DNA of 64,000 bases from Trachelipus rathkii (lineage: Eukaryota; Arthropoda; Malacostraca; Isopoda; Trachelipodidae), in contig JABUQX010014218.1 in NCBI GenBank assembly GCA_015478945.1, positions 1-64,000 of the forward strand. The letters run 5' to 3'. Shown here piece after piece: positions 51,611-61,440 of the stretch; positions within the stretch are counted from its first letter, which is position 1, and each line of letters begins with the position of its first letter. The notes below the pieces were generated by a model, which saw only the letters and a list, made by a program, of their open reading frames with translations, did no database searches and had not been told where the DNA came from. The translations under genes and the position numbers were made by a program.

Positions 51611-51787
51611 CTAACGAGATGTGATTTTTATATGTTTAGTTTCGCCAAGGAACTTATCCCGGCCAGTGGCGCCCGCCGGTAGCATCCCTGCAATTATAAG
51701 ATCGCCATGATCGGCATTCACCCCGCGACGTTTTCCTGCGAGCTTTTGCCTCGCTTGCTGTGCGAGATGCTCTCTTATGTGGCTCAT
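51611..51787 (-). CDS. Hypothetical 58-aa frame coinciding with the GC-rich island
   Basis: From ATG at 51787 to TAG at 51611 on the minus strand the frame is open and reads MSHIREHLAQQARQKLAGKR at the start, then a Gly/Ala-rich part with HGDLIIAGMLPAGATGRD. The most GC-rich stretch I noticed in the window (about 51640-51790) overlaps it almost exactly, with many G/C third positions, as expected for a coding exon in AT-rich DNA. The N-terminal half looks helical and basic; no domain is recognised. It may be one exon of a larger gene with the frames at 52122 and 52798 on the same strand; flanking splice sites are not obvious. A short relic of a mobile element or a contaminating sequence are alternatives. 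Confidence 0.35.
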   Translation of the reverse strand: MSHIREHLAQQARQKLAGKRRGVNADHGDLIIAGMLPAGATGRDKFLGETKHIKITSR

Positions 51788-52049
51788 GAATTTTGATACA
51801 GACTTTTTTAAATTAACTTATTATTTAAAAAATGAAATGAATAAAAAGAAAACTCACACTGGGATAATGAAGTTGAAGGCAAATAAAAAAAACAGACTTG
51901 ATAGTTAATCCTTAGCTCGTTTCAATAAGTAACATTTCCAACTCGCTGAATAGATATGATAGAAAGAAGTAAGGTTAGGCTAATTTTTGATGGGAAATGC
52001 CCCATTTATTACGTATTTCCTCATCGGGCGCAATTAAAGTTAACAATTT
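51788..52049. other. Spacer, no feature
   Basis: AT-rich, non-repetitive spacer between two minus-strand open frames; nothing recognised. Confidence 0.4.
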
Positions 52050-52055
52050 TTTATT
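52050..52055 (-). terminator. Candidate polyadenylation signal AATAAA
   Basis: AATAAA on the minus strand, about 67 bp past the stop of the frame at 52122-52275. Such hexamers are frequent by chance in AT-rich DNA, so it counts only with the rest of the exon evidence. Confidence 0.25.
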
Positions 52056-52121
52056 TAGCAAAATGCTAATTCACACTGCATTAAGCTATTGACACCATTT
52101 GAAGTTAGCTTAACCAAAAAA

Positions 52122-52275
52122 TCAGCGCTCTACTACTTCACTGTCTCCGACTGTAATACCCTTAATCTCAACTCTAAGGAAGCCTTTTGAACCATCTTTA
52201 AATGAAAATGATGGTGGCGTTGGTCGCCATTGGGAGATGTAACAACAATAGTGCTCTAGAAAAAGCTTTTGGTAT
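52122..52275 (-). CDS. Candidate terminal exon, hypothetical protein
   Basis: On the minus strand 'ttattaatttccacag' ends at 52276, a good splice acceptor. From 52275 the frame is open for 50 codons to TGA at 52122, reading YQKLFLEHYCCYISQW, then PPSFSFKDGSKGFLRV and EIKGITVGDSEVVER. The amino-acid mix is that of a real protein and not of translated AT repeat. The frame can also be extended upstream to an ATG at 52310, which would run through the acceptor. I do not recognise the family. Exon phase would be one base of a split codon before YQK. AATAAA follows the stop. Together these suit a last coding exon of a minus-strand gene; a chance combination cannot be excluded. Confidence 0.35.
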
Positions 52276-52797
52276 CTGTGGAAATTAATAACTTTCAATA
52301 CTATTACCATGCAAGCTTCTTAAGACCACCGTTTATGAAGCAAGTTGTTTTGTTTTAACAACTATAGGGACAAGGTTAAATCGTTACTCCGCATCTACGT
52401 ACGTGTGTTGTTGATCAAAGACGTACTCATGACGAGATGAGTTCTTTATTTAATGCGCTCAGACCACCATTAAAACGAGAAAAAAGAACGAAATAATAGG
52501 TAACCACACACCTCTCAACACAGACTGTTAGAATTCAAGTAACAGATTCTGGAAGATTTCTACAGACGTAGTGGATGAACAAACACATCGCCGTTAATGG
52601 GAATGATGATGATGGTAGGTTTTATGTGGATTGTAACAACACTCAGTCATAAAAGAAGAAAAGACGATTACGATTCAAAATGAATGATAGTCCAAGCAAT
52701 TGTTTTTTTATTTTAAGCTAGAACCTCTATTATCCTGCACCACGCTCTTGAGTAAAACTGTGGCGAAAGGACACCATACTTGTTTCCTGTCCTCGTC

Positions 52798-53052
52798 TTA
52801 ATACTTATCGATATCATATAGATATCCGAGAATATTTAACGTGAGCTGCTGAGCTCTCAAGCCAGAAAATTGATGGTTTATCCAACCGACCATTCTTTTT
52901 GGAAATTTTTTATTCTTGTGCAAAAGTATATAATCCAGTGTAAAATCTTCTTTCATGTGAGCGGCACGACATGTTGGGCTAAGAGGCTTGGGTGGGGGTG
53001 CATTATTCGAAGTTGTATCCCAGAATCCCGTTTTAATAGTGACAAACAACAT
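52798..53052 (-). CDS. Hypothetical 84-aa frame, same strand as candidate exon
   Basis: Begins MLFVTIKTGFWDTTSNNAPP, ends ILGYLYDIDKY. It has a Pro-rich part near residues 20-26 (PPPKPLSP) and a basic KNKKFPKR stretch near residues 46-53. No recognised domain, signal peptide or membrane helix. It lies about 0.5 kb upstream (minus strand) of the candidate terminal exon. A weak donor-like CACGTTAAAT occurs near its 3' part. An overlapping plus frame (52870-53085) is probably a shadow. May be an upstream exon of the same gene, or chance. Confidence 0.25.
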   Translation of the reverse strand: MLFVTIKTGFWDTTSNNAPPPKPLSPTCRAAHMKEDFTLDYILLHKNKKFPKRMVGWINHQFSGLRAQQLTLNILGYLYDIDKY

Positions 53053-53089
53053 TATAGTATTAGCTTGAGATTGTGTGGCTTATAAAAGC

Positions 53090-54470
53090 TCGAGGATATA
53101 GTATATACGTGGATATATTGTATTTATTAGAGAAGGATATATAGAATAATAATAATTTAATATAAATTTTAAACTATATATATATTATCGATAATATATT
53201 ATATATATATAATTTAATATTATATAATACTTTAACATTATACTGTATTATTACTATATGTTCCTTATCAAATTGATATAATATTATATTGAAATATAAA
53301 GACCTCCGCAATCCCCGCATCCCGCATTCTATCCGACGGATATCTAAAAATCAAACAATTCGCACCAGACATATTATATCACGAGATTCGTAAAACTTTA
53401 ATTCCAGCTGCATCTACTTAATTAAAATGTGGCCAAAGATTCTATACTAAAAATATCATATATATATTATATATATATATAATTATATATTACTATAAAT
53501 AAGATATATTATATATATATTATAGGTATATTATATTAATAATTACACCTATAATTATATATATATTTATATATATATATATATATGAATATATAGGTTG
53601 GTCCAAATATATTACACATATAACAATATCAATTAGCTTGACTACACTTTAGGAAATATTTAATACCTATAATATATATAATTATATATATATATACTTA
53701 TTAATATAATATACTATAATATTAATTAATTTTTTATATATATTATTTATTTAATATATATATATATATTATAAGATATATAAATATACTATATATAAAT
53801 ATTTTTATATTATTTATATATATATATAATTATATAAATATATATTAATATTTATTTATATTATTATTTTATTTATTTAATTATTTATATTATATAAATA
53901 TATATTAATATTTATTTGATATATATATATAATTATATTTATTGTACTCTCACTATATATATATTTATTTATTAGTAAATTATCAGTAAAGCATATATTA
54001 TATATCTACATGGCTAAATTTATCCATAACCATTTAAACATTTATATATCGCCAGACTAGTTTCAGGGAGTGAAACTCATCGAGCGTTACCATTATCAGC
54101 CGTTGTTGAGGACTATAAGTGGAAATATAATATAAAACAATTATATATATATAAAGCCTTAAAGTTATTATATATTAAAGTTTGAAACTAAGGATTAGAT
54201 GATAGATTTGTGTTAACCTTTATATAGTTCATTATATGATAATTAATATTATATAATATATATATATATATATATATAATATAATATAGTATATATATTA
54301 ATATATATTTTCATATTAATTATTATATATTCCTATATTTATATTTATATAGTATATATATATTATAATATATATATTAATATGGATATATTAATACTAT
54401 ATATATATATATATATTATATATAGAATTTAATTTAGTAAGAATATGAGATAGAGGACTTTCACATATAT
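53090..54470. repeat. AT-rich desert
   Basis: Mostly TATATA/TTATAT sequence, with short islands near 53300-53440 and 54050-54120 in which nothing is recognised. Confidence 0.8.
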
Positions 54471-54889
54471 ATATTAATAACCTTAACAATAACTATGTTT
54501 AGATTTAATAATATATAACTCAATTTTATATTAGACATACTTTAAGGGGCAGTAAATATTGGAAAGACTACTCACAAATAAAAATGATAATTAGATGACT
54601 AAATGTAATTATTATTTTTTCTATTAATGGTATTATAAATTTAATTATAAAAAAGGAATACATTATATTCCCTTTTTTATTATTATCACAGTTTTTTCCC
54701 TTTAACAAAATTCCTCAGAAGATTTAATCATCGCGAATTTGGAAACGCTCCAGTTTCCAGTATTCTTTACCCTGCATACTTCTAGAAAACGAGTCCAATT
54801 TTTACTTGTTTTTATGGTTGAATGAGTGAGTTGTACATTTAAGAGCTTACTCTTGTATTTGGTTAAAGCTTACTGGTTAATTATACCCT
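54471..54889. other. Spacer, no feature
   Basis: AT-rich but non-repetitive; no frame or repeat recognised. Confidence 0.4.
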
Positions 54890-55058
54890 TAGCATTATAT
54901 TTAGAGCTATGTTTAAAATTATTTATTAATTTTTAAATATTTATATATTAAATTAATTATTTAATTATTATATAATTTATTATTATTATTTATTATTATT
55001 ATTATATAATTATTGATATTTATATTATTATTAATTATTATTAATTATTTATTACTTA

Positions 55059-55091
<33 letters not shown>

Positions 55092-55510
55092 TTATTAAAT
55101 TATTATTATTTATTATTATTATTATTGATTATTATTTAATATTATTAATTTATATAATATTATTATTATTATTATTTTTAATTATTTTATTATTTATATT
55201 ATTTATTATTATTAATTATTAATTATCTATTATTATTATATTCATAATTCTTTATTTTCGTTATTTCTTATATTTATTTATTAATTACGTATTTAATAAA
55301 TTATTATTAATGTATTAAATATTTATTATTATTATTATTCAATATTATTTATTATTTATTTATTATTATTATTAATTATAATTACTTTTAAATTATTTAT
55401 TATTATTATTATAATTAATTATTTATATTATTAATTTATTATTTTTATTTATTATTATTTTTAATTATTATAATATTATTATATTTATTAATATTTTAGT
55501 TATATGTTTA
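54890..55510. repeat. (ATT)n trinucleotide block
   Basis: Imperfect ATTATT runs over about 600 bp. The frame at 55013-55222 is a Leu/Ile/Tyr translation of it, not a gene. Confidence 0.9.
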
Positions 55511-55542
55511 TCTGTTAGTAATTTATTCTGGCAAGTATTAAA

Positions 55543-55791
55543 ATGAACTGTGTTGACTGCATAATTAGATTATCCTATCACATCAGCTTTTGTCTTAATA
55601 TAAGTTTTACTTTTATGAATTTCCACAATATCCCTAAACTATTTCTTCTGATATCAATGTTAATTTCCTTAATATTATTCACTTTATCAGAGAATATATA
55701 TGTGCCACAAGAAAGTAGGATAGGCATATTAAATTTATTAGATCCTGACCGTGTGATTTTCGTCGGCAGTAAACGTCGGACTTTAAGCTAA
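55543..55791 (+). CDS. Hypothetical small secreted peptide frame
   Basis: 82 codons. From the internal Met25, residues 25-49 (MNFHNIPKLFLL, then ISMLISLILFTLSE) look like a signal peptide: a Lys followed by about 16 hydrophobic residues. The remaining 33 residues (from about 50) read NIYVPQESRIGILNLLDPDR, then VIFVGSKRR and TLS, with a KRR cleavage-like site close to the C-terminus. This layout is that of a short neuropeptide-type or effector precursor, but I recognise no hormone family and there is no Gly immediately before the basic site for amidation. The frame begins just past an (ATT)n block, and T-rich DNA readily gives hydrophobic translations, so chance is a serious alternative. No promoter or polyadenylation signal was confirmed. 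Confidence 0.22.
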   Translation: MNCVDCIIRLSYHISFCLNISFTFMNFHNIPKLFLLISMLISLILFTLSENIYVPQESRIGILNLLDPDRVIFVGSKRRTLS

Positions 55792-58700
55792 TAGGTTTCA
55801 GTTCAACATTGTATTAATTATTTTAACACATAAAATTTTAAAAAAACTAAAAATTTTAATATAACAATTAGTATTTATAGATTTTATGTATTTTAAGCTT
55901 TCATAATTTTATATTTAACAGTAGAATCAATGTTATTAAGTAATTGACACTTTATACATTTAACATAGTCTGGTTTTAGATATTTTATGTATTTCGCTGC
56001 AGCTATTTTAGTTTTTGAGCTTATGCAACATGAGAAGTGTAAAATTTATTAAATGATTTTGAAATATCTGGTACAGTATATCAGGTACTGTTGTCTTGTT
56101 ATGTTCAATATGAATATACTACATGTTCATTAATAATTTACTGGTTTATATTTAAAGCGGTTGCTAGGTTTAATGTCAACTAAATTTCAGTTTAATTAGC
56201 CTCTCTAGTCGAGTAAATAACCAATTATAAGACTGAAGACTACAGTCGACTCTCAGAGGGACTGCAATCTATGTGGTACATACACGAAAATGGTGATTAA
56301 CCGAAAAGGTATCCTTAGTAAATTTTTAAAACAGAGAAGAAAGCTTTTATTTCTTTTGTTTGTGATATATTTATGTGGAAACTCCTGGTTTGAAGTTACT
56401 GTATATTTCAAATGTGGGGTGTTAAAATAATTAGCCTTGTATGGCATTCTTTCCTACTTATTTATCGAGAAGTTATACTTATTTTCGACTTTATGTGAAA
56501 TAAGGTTAAAAGTATTAAAATATTAATTTACTTATCAGATACTATATTGTTTATCGTATTGTATCACCTGTTTTTAATATGATTTTGTTATACTGGTTAT
56601 TTGGAGTTTATTTAATCATCCTCCATTAATTTTATAAAGGGTGATTGTTACGTAACAGTTTGATTACGTTCTATTTTCATAAGTTTTAAGAAGTATCTTT
56701 TAGTTATAATTTCTTAACATGAGGATAAGTCTTTCCATTTCTTAATATAGATTCAATAATATTAATCACGTATTACAACACGAGTATTTCTGAGTGAGAT
56801 TAAAGGTCATCTGCTTAATTTAATCGTAATTCGAGGTGTCTTATTTTAAGATACCGAATTGAAAGACTTGCTTATTGAGATAATGTTTTCCATTTTTCAA
56901 CCGATGTTGCGGAATAGCAAGAAAATCGTTGTAGAGCTTAACGTGATGCTGTCAATTAAAGTGTGTTAAGCGAGAACAAAAGCCATTCTTATATATATTC
57001 GCTCGAATTGAGCTAATAGAATGGCTCGAAATCACACTTTGTGTGTAAAAAAAGTTCCCTCAATAATGTTCTATGTGTACTTTGAATTTGATAATTATTC
57101 ATTCATTTGATAAAGTCGTGATTATCACTCCATAATTTTATTAGAGTGAGTTGTAATTTACGAGTGATTGAAATTTCGAGAACATACATGTACACCTGAT
57201 TCTATGATAACTTTGATATAGTGAAAATGTCTGTTAGTCGGAGAGTATCTCATAGAATATTAAGTAATACGAGATGGTGCTGTCTTGAAATACATATTCA
57301 TCATTAGCGCTAAAGAAGATGATCTGCGCGTTGAAATAGGAAATGGTTGTGTTCTTCTTATACATCATAAGCCTTCGAATTAGTTTCTTCGTTTGGTGAG
57401 TCACAAGGTATAACGGCAGGCAGGATGTAGGGCAGCAGCCCGAAAGTAATTGGATTACTCACTATTTATCTCAATATAACTGCATATAGTGAACCATTCT
57501 AATAATGAATCTTTCGCAAAGTCTAGAATCAGTATGAAAAGTGAGTTTTTTCAATGTATTACTTCAAATTTTTAGGGTATCTCAGAGTATTACCTTTGAG
57601 CAATTAGATGGTCTCATCTGCATTATTTAAACTAATTAATGAATTTGATGAATTACATCGTCACCAAGCCTTTAACAATGTTTATTATAATAAATCTATT
57701 GTTTGTGTGATATAGCTCTATAGCGACGGTTCTTCGTAAATTACTAGTATTAGAGACATACATGAGCAATCTATCTAGGCTCTGAGTCGTGTATAGCTTA
57801 GAGGAGCTTATTAGACGATGAGAGAAAATGTTATAACCAAAGAGTTTAATTTATTCAGTGTAGATTGTTGAGAGGCATAATAAACGTGTTATCTAATGCT
57901 TAAGTATTACATACTTAGCATACAATATAATTTGAGCGAGACTTTGATGTACACTTTCTCATATAGGAGATAATTCCACTTACGACACATTTGCAATCAA
58001 TATAATTCATGGATTCTGCGAGGAGTGTTTGTTGTCTCTCATCTTTGAGTAGTACTTTAGTGCGTAGTGGTGAAGTTTCCGGACTCAGAATGTACATCGC
58101 TATTCATAATCTGCTAACTTGATCTTCGAGCTCTGATCATTATAGTCTTTAGAGATGGATGAAGATTATTTTTGTTCTTGATTTCATTGTTATTTAATTT
58201 TTTATTTTTAGAGATCATTTCATGAAGCTTTTTAAACTTGTGATTGTTGATATAGCGTAAATTCTTGTTCTTGCAGAGTTCGATTCTAGAGTTTTATTGT
58301 GAATATTAGTTTATATAGAATTTATTATAGTAGGTTGTCTATTTGTTAAGTATATCCATCTACTTCCTACCATCACTTTTTTGGAAGTCTCTGTTCGTGT
58401 GTAGAAACGTAGGCACATCTTATGGATTTCTGTGTGAACTTGTTGATATAGACTCATGTGTCTTCTGATGTAGAAAGGATTTTAGATGTTATGATGATCA
58501 CTGTGGTTTTGCGAATATCTATAACTGTAGAAATCGAGAGTTCAAGCAGATACACATTATCGTGCAAGATGCTAACGAGTAATCTATAGTTTGCTATAGC
58601 TTTCCTTGCCCTTACTTTATGTATCACTCAGCCTCTGAAACATTACCGAGAGTTTGTCGTTGAGCAATTGAATACACGAAGTATAACGAGCGATACTATG

Positions 58701-59300
58701 AATAAGTCATTCTACTAAAATTTATAAGTTGCTTGAGAAAACACTGAACATTATTGATCATGAAAGATATTATCGAATATTCGACAATATTATTTGCAGC
58801 ACTTTGCCGAAGCTTCTATGAGATATTTGGCACATGAAATCTAAATAATAGAATATCACAGACACACACTCACTCTCACGAATGATGGGATTAGATCACA
58901 ATGTATTGAGTGTAAGTTATTGACCAACTACATTAAAGACATTTGAAACTGTCTATTTTTATTTGAATTTTTTGTAGCTGCATGTAGTATTCTTGCACAT
59001 ATTGAAGAGATTAGGGAATATCTTTAATAGTGTGATTTAATGTCTTTAAATTCATTAATTTATTTATCTCGAAATAGTTTTCTAAGCCAAAACCCTACAT
59101 GTATGTCAAAGGGAAATTTATTTACAATATGAATTTTTCTGATGTTTTTAACTTTACTAGAGGGGAACAAAATATATTATATTGTACTTATTTGGCAATT
59201 TGTCATCTTTCGTTGTCGAGGTCAATTTGATATTAAGGATTTATCTAGATGAATATTATTATATTAATTAGATTTCACTTATATAACATTTTGTCATTTA
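55792..59300. other. Unassigned non-repetitive stretch
   Basis: Moderately AT-rich, with stops in all frames. Minus frames 56253-56447 and 57915-58097 carry no recognised domain. One inverted repeat is listed separately. Could be intronic. Confidence 0.4.
56959..57039. repeat. Imperfect inverted repeat with ~80-bp span
   Basis: AAGTGTG at 56959-56965 pairs with CACACTT at 57033-57039; CGAG and CTCG pair inside; AGCCATTCT at 56981-56989 pairs exactly with AGAATGGCT at 57018-57026, leaving a 28-nt loop. A multi-segment stem of this kind could be a small foldback element or structured transcript. Confidence 0.5.
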
Positions 59301-59569
59301 ACATGTTTATAGCTAATTATCATATTATTTATTATTTTAACATTAAACTATATTCATAAATTAAATTATAATTATTATTATTATTTAATTATTAATATTT
59401 AAATTTAATTAACTAATTGATAAAAAATACCTACTTGAAATACCAATTCGATGATACTACTAGTTATTAAATAGTCTAAAGTATAAATATTTAAATTAGC
59501 TAACCAGAGTTTTTTCTATAAATTTAAATGTACGTATAAATATAAGATAAACTTATACTAAAGCCATTT
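59301..59569. repeat. AT-rich sequence
   Basis: ATTATT-rich, no feature. Confidence 0.5.
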
Positions 59570-59780
59570 TTATCATTAATCAGTAGTTTTATAGAGTATC
59601 ATTATAAAATATTTTTTTAATTTATTAACTTAAATGCAATAAAAAATGTCATACTAGGTTTATTAATATCCCAGATATCAAAAGGACAACGACAGAAGAG
59701 GAGACCTAAGTTGAGTAATACATGGTTTTGCTGTATTAAAATATTTAATTTTGAAATATTGTATATTTGTATTATATGTA
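59570..59780 (+). repeat. Dispersed repeat, copy 1 of 2
   Basis: CAGTAGTTTTATAGAGTATC, an AT stretch, then GAGACCTAAGTTGAGTAATA and 'tattaaaatatttaattttg' correspond in order to the sequence at 62750-62960. The shared box GGAGACCTAAGTTGAGTA is the best conserved part. Confidence 0.6.
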
Positions 59781-60049
59781 ATTATTATTTAATATTATTA
59801 TTTATTTAAATTATTATATTTATGTTATATCATATATTAATATTTTATATAATTATATTTATAATTTATTATAATTACTATAACACTTTATATCTCCTAT
59901 TAGTCTTTTATATCTGATGAAAAGGTTGAGACGTTTTAATCCATAATTCATTATTTTTTACCTTTCATTAACTTAATTATCTCAAAGTGCCATTACATCT
60001 CATCTAATACTCTCATTTCATTTCTTAATCTCTCGACAAACGCCCATAT
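59781..60049. other. AT-rich spacer
   Basis: ATTATT-rich to about 59880, then the possible 3' untranslated part of the minus-strand retrotransposon that follows. Confidence 0.4.
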
Positions 60050-61260
60050 TATAACTTACATCACATATACTCATCATATTAATACCATCTCTCATTCCAG
60101 CATTTCCTTTATTCCATCCATCCATCTTCTTCTTGTTCTCCCCCTTCTCCTTCCTATCCCCCTCCGCCTCCCAAACTCTCCTAACACCCTCATGATTATC
60201 CTACCTATTCTATCTCAAGGTATTAACTCAATATATCCTTATAATATCTTATAATCCCTTCTCCGCTCTTTCTGCTCACTATATAACCAATTTCACTAAT
60301 AATAATCTCCATATAATCATCTATCTCTTCTCACTTATACATTCTATTATTATTATTATTACTCTAATTTACTCTCTTCATCATTTACTATATACTAGCG
60401 ATCCAGTCTCTCTCTATATATCTCATTCATATTCATACTTATATACAATCTTATTATTATCTCAATGTTCTATTCTTTGGACCTACAATTATAACCATTC
60501 ACTCTCAATGTTTATCTCACATCTCGTTTCACTCTTCTTTCTCACCTCTCTCACTTTCTTCTCTATTATTCTTAATTATTATAGATTACTCTTAATCTCA
60601 ATTGAGTGTCTTTGAAATAAATTTGAATAATTTATTTTCTAAACAAATTTCTTTATTCTGATAAGTTATTTAATGTTAGTATATATTCCCCTCCTTTCCA
60701 TAATTATTTCCCCATGCTCTGCACTATCTATTCAAATTGCATTCTCTCTCATGTATATCCTATCACTACTCACTCTACTCATTCTTGTAGATTATATCTC
60801 TTCCTTTCATTTATTATTATTATTCATTATCTTCCTTTTTTTCCATTTCCTCCATTTACCATTTTATTATTATCTCAAATCCATAACTCGACTCATATTT
60901 GAGCATAACAAAGTATACACATTTAACTCAATTTGATGCTTAAATACTCGAAATCTCTTACAGTAGATACAGTGATAATGATCCCAAACCCTATCTCATC
61001 TCTCTCTCTCTCCTCTCTCCCCTCATCTTCTCTTTCCTTCCCTCTCTCTCCAAATCACCTACCACTTACTTTATCTCTCTTACTCCTGGATTTATCTTAA
61101 AGATCCTCCTTTTGTCCTCCACACACTTCTCTCTCCTCAAACTCCTTCCATCTATCCCAAATACTCTCATGCCTCTCACCTTTCTCTGATACTATTCTTC
61201 TCGTCCATCTTCCAAGGCAGTCATTCATCCCGAAACAGTCCATGTCATCAACACTGACTC
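60050..61260 (-). pseudogene. Non-LTR retrotransposon ORF2 relic: linker and C-terminal motif
   Basis: The plus strand is C/T-rich with little G over about 1.2 kb. Read on the minus strand, RTRRRWMDGIKEMLE (60092-60139) matches the C-terminal GRPR-RW-DG-KE-L motif typical of many non-LTR ORF2 proteins. At the other end, IWDRWKEFEEREVCG (about 61113-61165) followed near 61050-61071 by KWW matches the segment between endonuclease and RT (W-RFKE...EVCG...WW). The order is right for a minus-strand element, but only about 1 kb separates them where a full RT domain needs more, and the middle is purine microsatellite-like with no catalytic box. So it is internally deleted and decayed. Plus-strand frames at 60673-60936 are shadows. 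Confidence 0.5.
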
Positions 61261-61440
61261 TATCAAACAACGTATAAAGAAAGAAAGAATTAGGAATACT
61301 AAAAATTTATATAAACTATCAAATAAGTTAGTTAATTAACCTGTGATAAAATGACATTTCTTTACTTTCATTCACATTTTTATTAATGCTAAAAGTAAAT
61401 CTGTGTGATAATGTAAAGTAAGAATTTAATTAATTAAAAA
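61261..61440. other. Spacer, no feature
   Basis: AT-rich, nothing recognised. Confidence 0.4.

Noticed and set aside
55013..55222. Hydrophobic 69-codon frame
   Set aside because: Direct translation of an (ATT)n tract into Leu/Ile/Tyr runs. The same applies to frames at 31092-31313, 42295-42480 and 62181-62405.
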